From Crossaster papposus (Eukaryota; Echinodermata; Asteroidea; Velatida; Solasteridae): a stretch of 64,000 bases of DNA. The DNA is taken from positions 4,030,001 to 4,094,000 of the forward strand of contig JBAIAA010000117.1 in assembly GCA_037893245.1 (NCBI GenBank), written 5' to 3'. The position numbers and the translations under genes are program-made. Of this stretch, positions 9,707 through 20,746 are shown piece after piece (position 1 is the stretch's first letter; each line of letters begins with the position of its first letter). The notes under the pieces are model-generated. The model was not told where the DNA came from. It did no database searches and saw nothing but the letters and a program-made list of their open reading frames with translations.

Positions 9707-12700
9707 CAGTGACTGCTCTCAGTCACACTGTGATGGGAACACTCGCTATTCTGTTTAGCACAGTGACTGCTCTCAGTCACACTGTGATGTGAACACTCAG
9801 CACAGTGACAGCTCTTAGTCACACTGTGATGCGAGCACTCACTATTCTGTTCAGCACAGTGACTGCTCTCAATCACACTATGATGGGAACACTCACTATT
9901 TTGCTCAGCAGAGTGACTGCTCTCGGTAACACTGTAATGGGAACACTCACTATTCTGCTCAGCAAAGTGAGAGCTCTAAGTCACACTGTGATGGGAACAC
10001 CCACTATTCTGCTCAGCACATTGACAGCTCTCAGTCACACTGTGATGGAAACACTTACTATTCTGCTCAGCACAGTGACTGCTCTCACAGTCACACTGTG
10101 GTGGGAACACTCACTATTCTGCTCAGCACAGTGACAGCTCTCAGTTACACTGTGATGTGAACACTCACTATTCTGCTCTGCACAGTGAATGCTCTCGCAG
10201 TCACACTGTGATGGGAACACTCACTATTCTGCTCAGCACAGTGACAGCTCTCAGTTACACTGTGATGTGAACACTCACTATTCTGCTCTGCACAGTGAAT
10301 GCTCTCACAGTCGCACTGTGATGGAAACACTCACTATTCTGCTCAGCAGAGTGACTGCTCCCGGTAACACTGTAATGGGAACACTCACTATTCTGCTCAG
10401 CAAAGTGAGAGCTCTAAGTCACACTGTGATGGGAACACCCACTATTCTGCTCAGCACATTGACAGCTCTCAGTCACACTGTGATGGAAACAATTACTATT
10501 CTGCTCAGCACAGTGACTGCTCTCACAGTCACACTGTGGTGGGAACACTCACTATTCTGCTCAGCACAGTGACAGCTCTCGCAGTCACACTGTGATGGGA
10601 ACACTCACTATTCTGCTCAGCACAGTGACGGCTCTCAGTCACACTGTGGCGGGAACATTCACTATTCTGCTCAGCACAGTGACTGTTTCAGTCACACTGT
10701 GATGGGAACACTCACTATTCTGCTCAGCACAGTGACTGCTCTTAGCCATACTGTGATTGGAACACTCACTATTCTGCTCAGCACAGTGACTGCTCTCACA
10801 GTCACACTGTAAAGAAAACACTCACTATTCTGATCAGCCAAGTGACTGCTCTCAGTCACACTGTGATGGGAACACTCACTATTCTGCTCAGCACAGTGAC
10901 TGCTCTCAGTCACACAGTGATGTGAACACTCACTATTCTGCTCAGCACACTGACAGCTCTCAGTCACACTGTGATGGGAACACTCACTATTCTGCTCTGC
11001 ACAGTGAATGCTCTCATAGTCGCACTGTGATGGAAACACTCACTATTCTGCTCAGCAGAGTGACTGCTCTCGGTAACACTGTAATGGGAACACTCACTAT
11101 TCTGCTCAGCAAAGTGAGAGCTCTAAGTCACATTGTGATGGGAACACCCACTATTCTGCTCAGCACATTGACAGCTCTCAGTCACACTGTGATGGAAACA
11201 CTTACTATTCTGCTCAGCACAGTGACTGCTCTCACAGTCACACTGTAAAGAAAACACTCGCTATTCTGATCAGCCAAGTGACTGCTCTCAGTCACACTGT
11301 GATGGGAACACTCACTATTCTGCTCAGCACAGTGACTGCTCTCAGTCACACAGTGATGTGAACACTCACTATTCTGCTCAGCACACTGACAGCTCTCAGT
11401 CACACTGTGATGGGAACACTCACTATTCTGCTCTGCACAGTGAATGCTCTCGCAGTCACACTGTGATGGGAACACTCACTATTCTGCTCAGCACAGTGAC
11501 TGCTCTCAGTCACACTGTGGCGGGAACATTCACTATTCTGCTCAGCGCAGTGACTGCTCTGACAGTCGCACTGTGATAGAAACACTTAATATTCTGCTCT
11601 GCACAGTGACTGCTCTCAGTCACACTGTGATGGGAACACTCACTATTCTGCTCAGCACAGTGACTGCTCTCAGTCACACATTGATGTGAACACTCACTAT
11701 TCTGCTCAGCACAGTGACAGCTCTCAGTCACACTGTGATGGGAACACTCACTATTATGCTCAGCACAGTGACTGCTCTCAGTAACACTGTGATGGGAACA
11801 CCCACTATTCTGCTCAGCACAATGACAGCTCTCAGTTACACTGTGATGGAAACACTTACTATTCTGCTCAGCACAGTGAATGCTCTCGCAGTCACACTGT
11901 GATGGGAACACTCACTATTCTGATCAGCACAGTGACTGCTCTCAGTCACACTGTGGCGGGAACATTCACTATTCTGCTCAGCACAGTGACTGCTCTCAGT
12001 CACACTGTGATGGGAACATTCACTATTCTGCTCAGCACAGTGACTGCTCTTAGCCATACTGTGATTGGAACACTCACTATATTGCTCAGCACAGTGACTG
12101 CTCTCACAGTCACACTGTAAAGAAAACACTCACTATTCTGATCAGCCAAGTGACTGCTCTCAGTCACACTGTGATGGGAACACTCACTATTCTGCTCAGC
12201 ACAGTGACTGCTCTCAGTCACACAGTGATGTGAACACTCACTATTCTGCTCAGCACACTGACAGCTCTCAGTCACACTGTGATGGGAACACTCACTATTC
12301 TGCTCTGCACAGTGAATGCTCTCGCAGTCACACTGTGATGGGAACACTCACTATTCTGCTCAGCACAGTGACTGCTCTCAGTCACACTGTGGCGGGAACA
12401 TTCACTATTCTGCTCAGCACAGTGACTGCTCTGACAGTCGCACTGTGATGGAAACACTTAATATTCTGCTCTGCACAGTGACTGCTCTCAGTCACACTGT
12501 GATGGGAACACTCACTATTCTGCTCAGCACAGTGACTGCTCTCAGTCACACATTGATGTGAACACTCACTATTCTGCTCAGCACAGTGACAGCTCTCAGT
12601 CACACTGTGATGGGAACACTCACTATTATGCTCAGCACAGTGAATGCTCTCGCAGTCACACTGTGATGGGAACACTCACTATTCTGATCAGCACAGTGAC

Positions 12701-13127
12701 TGCTCTCAGTCACACTGTGGCGGGAACATTCACTATTCTGCTCAGCACAGTGACTGCTCTCAGTCACACTGTGATGGGAACATTCACTATTCTGCTCAGC
12801 ACAGTGACTGCTCTTAGCCATACTGGGATTGGAACACTCACTATTCTGCTCAGCACTGCTCTCACAGTCACACTGTAAAGGAAACACTCACTATTTTGCT
12901 CAGCCAAGTGACTGCTCTCAGTCACACTGTGATGGGAACACTCACTATTCTGCTCAGCACAGTGACTGCTCTTAGTCACACAGTGATGTGCACACTCACT
13001 ATTCTGCTCAGCACAGTGACAGCTCTCAGTCACACTGTGATGGGAACACTCACTATTCTGCTCTGCACATTGAATGCTCTCGCAGTCACACTGTGATGGA
13101 AACACTTCCTATTCTGCTCTGCACAGT
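9707..13127. repeat. 54-bp minisatellite array, about 63 copies, with a 436-bp higher-order unit
   Basis: The basic monomer is 54 bp, for example CACACTGTGATGGGAACACT running to GACTGCTCTCAGT. Each monomer holds an imperfect hairpin: CACAGTGACT against AGTCACACTGTG around CTCTC. Variant words mark a higher-order repeat: the CTGTAAAG variant occurs at 10811, 11247, 12119 and 12877 (counted at its AAAG), spaced 436, 872 (2 x 436) and 758 bp. 436 equals eight monomers plus 4 bp, explained by two +2-bp variants (CTCACAGTCAC in place of CTCAGTCAC). Because 54 is divisible by three, long ORFs appear on both strands with an 18-residue period (for example TVTALSHTVMGTLTILLS); these are not genes. It joins Gypsy pol on the left and a satellite-LINE scrap on the right. 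Confidence 0.95.
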
Positions 13128-13880
13128 GACCCATCCATTGTTCTTTCTTAGGCAGAGGCACGCCCTCTGATCTTAACCAGACCGAGTCAAAACCTTATCT
13201 CGGGGTAACAATGACCAAGAATATGAAATGGAATCAACACATCGACATCATAACATCCAAGGCCAACAGAATACTAGGTCTTCTGCGTCGCAATCTGCTG
13301 TACACAACCACAGTCAGTAAAAACCACTGCCTATCATTCACTAGTTGGACCCCGTCTGGAATACTGCAGTGCAGTATGGAGACCTCACCAGAAATACTTA
13401 AAAGATAAGGTAGAAGGTGTCCAACGAAGAGCAGCTATGTTAGTCTTGAACAAACCCCACCGCCGCAGTGCTCCAAATACTGTCACAGAAATGCTGAAAA
13501 AATTGGAATAGGAACCACTAGAGAGACGACAACAACATCAGAGTATTATCTTTGTGTACAAGGTGGTATACAGTCTGATAATAGTTATACATACATATTT
13601 TCCAATCCCTAGCCACACAACTTCTAGAAGATCCTCAGCATACAGGTTCTTACACTATCAAACCCGGATAGATGCATTCAGGCATTCATTAATGCCCAGA
13701 TCAATTCCACTTTCGAATTCCATCCCAGTCACAGTACACACATTACCCAGTCTTGATACATTCAGGACTGGATTGCTCACTGTGGCTTTCTAAACAAAGT
13801 CCAGATTTCACTGTAAATATATGCACCTACACTACACTATGCAAATGAGTATTATCTACACAAGTCCACACCGTGCACTT
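13128..13880 (+). mobile_element. 5'-truncated LINE tail (CR1/Jockey-group), copy 1, fused to a satellite scrap
   Basis: From about 13185 the conceptual product reads YLGVTMTKNMKWNQHIDIIT, KANRILGLLRRNL and, in another frame, RRAAMLVLN and SLPSLDTFRTGLL-like words. This is the post-RT C-terminal region of CR1/Jockey-type ORF2. Several frameshifts and a stop make it a relic. The preceding 13128-13184 is a fragment of the 89-bp satellite (GCCCTCTGATCTTAACC) found at 19-22 kb. The tail ends near 13850 with TGCAAATGAGTATTATCTAC. A second copy with the same 5' junction lies at 22050-22600. Confidence 0.75.
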
Positions 13881-13894
13881 CAGCTTATTTATTT

Positions 13895-14210
13895 AGCTGT
13901 TTCGGTTTTTCACCGAAGCAGCTTTTGTTTTCGTTAATTTTTTTTTTTTCTTTTTAGCTGTTTCGGTTTTTCACCGAAACAGCTTTTGTTTTCGTTAAAG
14001 TTTTTTTTAGCTGTTCCGGCCTTTCAGCCGAAACAGCTTTTGTTTTCGTTAAAAAAAAATATTTTTCTTTTTTAGCTGTTTCGGCATTTCAGCCGAAACA
14101 GCTTTTGTTTTAGTTAAAGTTTGTTTTGGCTTTTTCGCAAATTTTGCGAAAAAGCCTTTGATTCTGTTCTGATTTTTTTTTGGCTTTTTCGCAAATTTTG
14201 CGAAAAAGCC
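13895..14210. repeat. Array of short perfect hairpins, copy 1
   Basis: Four hairpins of the type AGCTGTTTCGG-loop-CCGAAACAGCT start near 13895, 13956, 14009 and 14074, each followed by TTTTGTTTTCGTTA. Two more of the type GGCTTTTTCGCAAA with its complement lie at 14128-14156 and 14182-14210, followed by TTTG(T)TTCTGATTTT. The spacers are T-rich. The array directly precedes a Helitron-like repeat copy; an equivalent array precedes copy 3 at 53135. The repeats are too short, too variable and too eukaryotic in context to be CRISPR. Confidence 0.85.
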
Positions 14211-14249
14211 TTTGTTTTTGTTCTGATTTTTTTTGTTCTGATTTTTTCT

Positions 14250-16251
14250 TTTCTTTTAGTAACCTAAACCCCATAGACTTTGTACACGTTTTTTCTGCCC
14301 GTCACTTTTAATAGAAAACAAAGTCGTATTTACATAAAACTTAACCCAGGTGAAGACCCTATAGTGAACTCGTGTTTCGCAGAAATACGTCATGGTGACG
14401 TCATCAGGGGTCACGTGACGTCATCTTAAAGGTGTAATTGATTTAATCTTTGAAATTCAATAACAAATCAACCGCAAAAGACCGAAACTAAATTTTTGTG
14501 GCAATAGATAGAATAATCCAGGATCTTAATTTTATCTCGTGTGCGTGAAATCACGTGACCCTTCCTTCCGGTCTAAACCGGAAGTGCCTCATAATTTAAA
14601 AGTGAAAAATGATATGAACTTACTTTCAACGATGTTAGTGTCTGGCTACAATGTATTTTTCAAAAAAAGTATTGGTGACGTCATAACATGTTATAGCGCC
14701 CTCTAGCGGCAGTTTGAAAAATTGTTAAAATGAATAATCTGTTGATGTGTGTGGCGAAGTTTGCTGAAATCACTTTATAACCGGTGTATTTAATCAGCTT
14801 CATGCTAGGAACAAGTTGACGGGAAGAAAAAATTATGACGTCACCAGACCGGAAGTTAGAATGAAAAGACTCCTTTTCCTTTGAAAATTCCTAAACAATT
14901 TATCATGACAGATACAATCTTGATTTTTGCTCTAAAGGTTAGTGTAAAAGTAGTTCTCGAACTTTCGTGTGTTTTTTGGCAAACAACGAACTTGGACATA
15001 CCCTGCGGCACCCTTGAAATTTAATCGTTTTGGCCTAAGCGCATAAAGCATTGACCCCTTATATGTGCATGGCACACGTATAATAGGGGTGTACATGCTT
15101 GTATATGTACGTACGTATACACTGATAGTGTACTATGCATTGAGCGAATGTATTACTACTGACATCGTACGTGCATGCAAATGTACGCTCACCCAAGAGG
15201 ACACTAGCCGCCAACAAGCAAAACAGGATGACGTCATCAAATTGCCTATGGGGAAGGGCACCGTGTGCGACAGGTAGGTAAACAGGCTCTCGGCTACGCA
15301 GAATCCAATCCCATAGATTTTGTAAACGTTGTTTGCACAATTCAAAGCACTTTTAACGAAAAACAAAGTCGTATTTCCATAAAACTTAACACCCAGGTAA
15401 AAACCCTATAGTAAACTCGTGTCTCGCAGAAATACGTCATGGTTACGTCATCAGGGGTCACGTGACGTCATCTTAAAGGTGTAATTGATTTAATCTTTGA
15501 AAATCAATAACAAATCAACCGCAAAAGACCGAAACTTAATTTTTGTGGCAATAGATAGGATAATCCAGGATCTTAATTTTATCCCGCGTGCGTGAAATCA
15601 CGTGACCCTTCCTTCCGGTCCAAACCGGAAGTGCCTTATAATTTAAAACTGAAAAATGATATGAACTTACTGTCAACGATGTTAGTGTCTGGCTAGAATA
15701 AACTTTTCAAAATAATTACCGGCGACGTCATAACACGTTATAGCGCCCTCTAACGGCAGGTTGAAAAATGGTTAAAATGAATAATCTGTTGATGTGTGTG
15801 GCGAAGTTTGCTGAAATCACTTTATAACCGGTGTATATAATCAGCTTCGTGCTAACAACATATTGAGAAAGAGATTTATTGATGACGTCACCAAACCGGA
15901 AGTTACAATGAAAAGACCTTAAAACCTTAAAACGTCGCTTAAAAATCAACCGCGATAGATATAATCCAGATTTTTGCTTTAAATAGCAAAGTTAAGACAG
16001 CTCTCGAGCTTTCTGTTAATTACGTCACGATAATATGACGTCACTAGACCGGAAATTACAATTAAAAAACCTTTAAACATTTCTGAAAATTAACCGCGAG
16101 AGATATAATCCAATTAATAATTTAAAATTTGCAGTTTTGAAAAAATTAAAGTAAAGAAATTTATTAAATGAAATCATAAATGTAATGAACAATACAACAA
16201 AAAAATGTGAAAAAGCCATATGCTCTGTTCCTTGAACAGACATATCTCTAG
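14250..16251. mobile_element. Helitron-like non-autonomous repeat, copy 1
   Basis: This is a mosaic of related blocks. Block A (14258-15075) begins GTAACCTAAACCCCATAGAC. Block B (15076-15410) begins GGGTGTACATGC. Block C (about 15410-16080) is an A-like block beginning GTAAACTCGTGTCTCGCAG. The 3' end carries GCTCTGTTCCTTGAACAGAC: a 7-bp-stem hairpin (TCTGTTC/GAACAGA), then 11 nt ending in CTAG at 16248-16251, followed by T. A hairpin 10-12 nt before CTRR followed by T is the canonical Helitron 3' end. Copy 3 ends identically. No protein is encoded; short ORFs here are chance. The 5' TC end was not found. Confidence 0.55.
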
Positions 16252-16285
16252 TCTTCTTCTTCTTCTTCTTTTTTCTTTTCTTTTA
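16252..16285. repeat. (CTT)n / T-rich microsatellite
   Basis: TCTTCTTCTTCTTCTTC followed by TTTTCTTTTCTTTTAG lies between the CTAG end of copy 1 and the first block of copy 2. Copy 3 is preceded by a similar CTT/T tract, so the tract may belong to the family or mark its preferred target. Confidence 0.8.
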
Positions 16286-17114
16286 GTAACCTAAACCCCA
16301 TAGACTTTGTACACGTTTTTTCTGCCCGTCACTTTTAATAGAAAACAAAGTCGTATTTACATAAAACTTAACCCAGGTGAAGACCCTATAGTGAACTCGT
16401 GTCTCGCAGAAATACGTCATGGTGACGTCATCAGGGGTCACGTGACGTCATCTTAAAGGTGTAATTGATTTAATCTTTGAAATTCAATAACAAATCAACC
16501 GCAAAAGACCAAAACTAAATTGTTGTGGCAATAGATAGAATAATCCAGGATCTTAATTTTATCTCGGGTGCGTGAAATCACGTGACCCTTCCTTCCGGTC
16601 TAAACCGGAAGTGCCTCATAATTTAAAAGTGAAAAATGATATGAACTTACTTTCAACGATGTTATTGTCTGGCTACAATGTATTTTTCAAAAAAAATATT
16701 GGTGACGTCATAACATGTTATAGCGCCCTCTAGCGGCAGTTTGAAAAATTGTTAAAATGAATAATCTGTTGATGTGTGTGGCGAAGTTTGCTGAAATCAC
16801 TTTATAACCGGTGTATTTAATCAGCTTCATGCTAGAAACAAGTTGACGGGAAGAAAAAATTATGACGTCACCAGACCGGAAGTTAGAATGAAAAGACTCC
16901 TTTTCCTTTGAAAAATTCCTAAAAAATTAAACCTGACAGATACAATCTTGATTTTTGCTGTAAAGGTTAATGTAAAAGTAGTTCTCGAACTTCCCTGTGT
17001 TTTGGGGCAAAACACGAACTTGAACATACCCTGCGGCACCCTTGAAATGTAATCGTTTTGGCCTAGGCGCATAAAGCATTGACCCCTTATATGTGCCTGG
17101 CACACGTATAATAG
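16286..17114. mobile_element. Helitron-like repeat, copy 2, first segment (block A)
   Basis: Near-identical to block A of copy 1 from GTAACCTAAACCCC to CACACGTATAATAG. At this point copy 1 continues with GGGTGTACATGC, but copy 2 is interrupted by TACTCTATTTGCACTGC. The missing continuation reappears at 26735. The block carries the conserved words CACGTGACGTCAT, CCGGTCTAAACCGG and TAGCGCCCTCTAGCGGCAG. Confidence 0.85.
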
Positions 17115-17118
17115 TACT

Positions 17119-17425
17119 CTATTTGCACTGCTGCTTTGTTCGGGCCCCAGAATCTATACTAGAGATTTAGATATGGGGAGATTCGAGTGAAGAAACCGGA
17201 GCCCGAATAAACCAACATGGGGTGGTAAGGCGGTGAAAGAGGGGGAGAAAAAAAAAAGTGTAAGTAACAGCTGCTGTCCACTCGAGTCTGGGTCCAGATT
17301 TTTTGAAGTACACATACAGTTTTACTTGTACCTACCGGCTACACCTTACCGTTCATCCTTGCCTCAACCAGACTTAACACTGACAGTATCTTATCTTGCG
17401 CCCTCACGCGCCGCAGTGCAAATAG
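17119..17425. mobile_element. 307-bp short TIR element, apparent deletion derivative
   Basis: Begins CTATTTGCACTGC and ends GCAGTGCAAATAG, perfect 13-bp inverted termini. TACT precedes it (17115-17118) and follows it (17426-17429). Its first ~66 bp (to GGGGAGATTC) match the left end of the adjacent long element at 17430. Its last ~60 bp (from ACCAGACTTAACACTGACAG) match the long element's right end at about 26676-26734. The middle differs. That is what an internally deleted, non-autonomous copy of the long element would look like. The ORF 17233-17481 is incidental. Confidence 0.75.
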
Positions 17426-17499
17426 TACTCTATTTGCACTGCTGCTTTGTTCGGGCCCCAGAATCTATACTAGAGATTTAGATATGGGGAGATTCTTCG

Positions 17500-18370
17500 C
17501 TCCGGACCGGGACCACGAAGCCTTACCCATTCCCACAATATCTCGCCCCAAATACCACCCATACCTCACCCATACCTCACCCGTACCTCACCCGTACCGC
17601 GTGGCCCGTACCGCGTCGCAACGCGTCACGCGCACGACGCCGCCTACATGACGCCGTCCGCACAACACCACTCGCACGACGCCACTCGCACGACGCCACC
17701 CGCACGACGCCACCCGCACGACGCTACACGCACAACGCGACGCTGCAATCCATCCGGTAAAGCCGGGAAGTCCACGCCTATCTGATGGCGTTTGCCGTAA
17801 CTGCTAACGTATTATTCGACAGACGCGGTGGAAATGCGTGCAATGAAAACCAACTTGTATTTGAAAGCCGCCCCTTGTAGACGGGGGCGCGCGTAGCCAT
17901 TCAGACTATCGATGCTAACCAGAACGGCGGAGGCAGGTTCTGACGGACCAGCACCCGAGTTAGAATATCCGACATTTGCGAGTAGCGCGTTGCAGTTTGA
18001 CACTGTAAGTGGGCAGAGGGCGGATAGCCCAACATACCGAGGCATCAAAAGCCGAGAGTTATTAGGGCGCGGAATACTACCTAATGAGCGACAGTTCGAA
18101 CCATCCGGCGCAATTGCGACCTTCAAGATATCTTAAACATACATGTACATTTTCCATGCTCCACGGTGTCAAGGAGCGTTAATGACGGGTATAATATTAT
18201 GGGGTCTCGTGTCGTCACTCCTCGCTTAGAACTCCGCCCTCGCTTTCGGGAACATCTCGACAGACTTGCAGACGCCAACTTGCGAGCACGGGAAGAAAAA
18301 TAGCGCGGAACTGGGAAATGCGTCCTGAATGAACCTACAAGACCGCCCCCTACCTTTAACGCTGTTCATT
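17500..18370. other. GC-rich stretch with a GACGCCAC-type minisatellite; no recognised gene
   Basis: 17575-17620 has CTCACCCGTACC repeats and 17640-17745 has a 13-bp CGCACGACGCCAC-like tandem. Open frames 17812-18126 (minus, 104 residues) and 17912-18136 (plus, 74 residues) overlap on opposite strands and show no motif I know. I regard both as unproven. Base composition is clearly richer in GC than the AT-rich flanks. Confidence 0.5.
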
Positions 18371-18639
18371 TAGTTAATAAATTAATTTTGCAGATGAGCT
18401 TCACAAGTCCGCAAATATGCGCAGGACAACAACAAACAGAAGTGCTGCGTGTGGGACTTTTCTCGACGCCGAATTGCATGCATGAAGCGCCCCGTTTCCT
18501 CAAATTTCCCCCTGTGGGTCAAAGCCTACCGCAACTGTGTACAGTTAATATCTATTTTATTGTAATTATTGCCATTACCACTTTCCTCAGGCACTTTTTC
18601 ACACACAAACAGATAACAATACAAAGAAAAGGTTGTTTC

Positions 18640-18740
18640 ATTCTGAGGAAGACCATGAGACGTTAATTTATTACAGGGATACAGGGCTACTGGCCCCCAC
18701 AATGTCCATGCATGTTCGATTGGATTCATCTATGAGTTGG
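18640..18740 (-). pseudogene. Possible scrap of a Tc1/mariner-type transposase
   Basis: On the minus strand the words MNPIEHAW occur at 18729-18706. In Tc1-like transposases the sequence D-x-NPIEHxW marks the second half of the DDE core. Upstream the frame is closed and only weak resemblance (L-P-V-S-N-S in place of WP-x-x-SPD) remains, and downstream the match fades after TLWG. A chance match cannot be excluded. If real, it is a short, old relic inside the large TIR-bounded insertion. Confidence 0.25.
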
Positions 18741-19411
18741 AAACGGGCAGTGTTGCAGAACGGCTGCACCGATGGACAGTTGCAGACCAGTCGACCAGGC
18801 GACCGTGGAAACAACAACATAGCTTTTCACCATCGAAATGGTTCTTAGGATCTGTGAAGAAAAAATGTGACTTCGATCAATCATTAAACGTCATTTAGGA
18901 AACAGAAAGGAAAAACAAAAGAACATTTCGATTAAAAACAATTTAGGCCAATCTGGTTATTATGGCAACTACTTTACGTGCCGCTTATTCCTTTTTTATA
19001 ATTCTTTTGAGGTCTTTAGGCAAAAGTTCCGATCCCAAAATAGGACTTTTAGGAAGTGGAATAAAGATGACCACAAAATAAAAAATAGACAAGGATTTGC
19101 CGAAACTTGTTTATGTCACTCATGCAGAGGCCCGTCCTCTGAACTTAATTAGTTACATTCAAATGTAACACGCAGGGCCTATCCACTGCGGAACTTCTAT
19201 TGCCTCTCACGCAGAGGCCCATCCTCTGATCTTAATCGGTTAAATTTAAAATTTAACACGCGGGGCCCGTCCACGGCGGAACTTCTATTGTCTCCCATGC
19301 AGAGGCCCATACTGTGATCTTAATCAGATACATTTAAATGTAACACGCAGGGCCTATCCACTGTGGAACTTCTATTTGCCTCAAATGCAGAGGCCAGTCC
19401 TCTGATCTTAA

Positions 19412-19876
19412 CGCTAACCCTACCTAATGCTGCTTTTGACTACTAGCAGTAAAATGTAGTATGCAGAACTCTCACCTACCTGTGTACAATGCCTATAGTA
19501 ATTTTTAGTATTTGGTACATGTACACCCCTAATTGCACTCATAGTACTAAGCATTGGGTCCCTCTGCTTGCTGAGTGTTCATGGCCCATGTATACTGCGT
19601 GGAGTGTTCTAACCTCTACAGCAAAGATTGTCACTTGGGACACGGCAATGGGTCAAGGCTGGACTACTGCATTTTTTGCCAGGTAAGTATTACTGACCTG
19701 TAATACCACTATTAGTATTTTGTGGTTGGCAGTGTCTGTAATTTGACATACACACCCAATCATCAGTCACGGAGAGACTGTAGAGAAAGGAACAGAGCTA
19801 CAAAATACTAAGTAATATTCTGTAGTACTCAGTTCTTTAACCGGCCCAGAGTAAGGCCTGCCCTAGGGGGTTAGGG
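19412..19876. mobile_element. 465-bp MITE with TTAA target duplication, copy 1
   Basis: It interrupts a satellite monomer: TTAA at 19408-19411 and again at 19877-19880. Intact monomers read GATCTTAATCAGTT, so removing the element and one TTAA restores the monomer exactly. Termini are CGCTAACCCTACC on the left and GGGGGTTAGGG on the right, weakly inverted. TTAA duplications are typical of piggyBac and Kolobok elements. Inside are words such as AGTAGTATGCAG and GGGTCCCTCTGCTTGCTGAG. A second copy is at 48808-49239. Confidence 0.8.
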
Positions 19877-20434
19877 TTAATCAGTTAAATTCAAATTTAA
19901 CACGCAGGGCCTATCCACTGCGGAACTTCCATTTGTCTCAAATACGGAGGCCCGTCCTCTGATCATATCAGTTAAATTCAAAATTTAACACGCAGTGCCT
20001 ATCCACTGCGGTACTTCTATTTGTCTCAAATGCAGAGGCCCGTCCTCTGATCTTAATCAGTTAAATTCAAAATTTAACACGCAGGGCATATCCACTGCGA
20101 GACTTATTTTGTCTCTCATGTCCCTACATGAGAATAATTTCAGAATAATTAATTAGTTACATTCAAATTTAACACGCGTGGCCTATCTATTGCGGAACTT
20201 CTTTTGTCTCTCATGTATAGGCCCGTCCTCTGATCTTAATCCGATACAAGGTCGAATTTAACACACAAGGCCTATCCACTGCGGAACTACTTTTGTCTCT
20301 CATGCAGAGGCCCGTCCTCTGATCTTAAACCGATACATACGAATTTAACACGCACGGCCTATTCACTGCGGAACTACTTTTGTCTCTCATGCAGAGGCCC
20401 GTCCTCTGATTTAATCAGCTACATTAAAATGTAA

Positions 20435-20746
20435 ATGTAGGATACACCATTTGCAGATATGGAGAGAAAAAACCATTTACTACCGAATTGTTAAGAAATA
20501 TCTTACTCATCTGAAAGTAAATAAAGATCTAGGCGTCCAGCAAATTGATCGCGAAAAAACACAAATAACATAAGAATAACAGCTCGACGCCGGATGAAAA
20601 CAAACGCTGTTTTTCGTGCTTTTCTCGGCATTTATGACTGTAAAACTTCGGACAGGCCAGTTTAAAGATATTTACTATAAAATACAACCTTCCAAATTCG
20701 CCCATTCATGATAATTCAAGCATTTACCAATAGTGTATACCACCTT
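20435..20746. mobile_element. 312-bp MITE with TAA target duplication (PIF/Harbinger-like), copy 1
   Basis: It begins ATGTAGGATACACCATT and ends GTGTATACCACCTT, imperfect inverted termini (AAGGTAGGATACA core). TAA flanks both sides (20432-20434, 20747-20749), and the intact satellite has a single TAA before ACGCAGGG at this point. A 3-bp TWA duplication suggests the PIF/Harbinger group. A second copy, 44163-44561, has the same ends and the same TAA flanks. Confidence 0.75.

Noticed and set aside
9805-13105. Dozens of ORFs on both strands encoding an 18-residue repeat (HTVMGTLTILLS / ECSHHSVTESSHCAEQ)
   Set aside because: They arise because the 54-bp satellite period is a multiple of three; they open on both strands at once and follow array boundaries, not gene boundaries.
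13895-14210. Regularly spaced palindromic repeats that could be taken for a CRISPR array
   Set aside because: Spacers are T-rich and similar to each other, repeat spacing is irregular, there are no cas genes, and the context is eukaryotic.
15059-15366. Overlapping ORFs in block B, repeated at 26648-27063 and 54261-54652
   Set aside because: They follow the repeat copies and open on both strands in the same DNA; no motif, and frames are not better conserved than flanks by eye.
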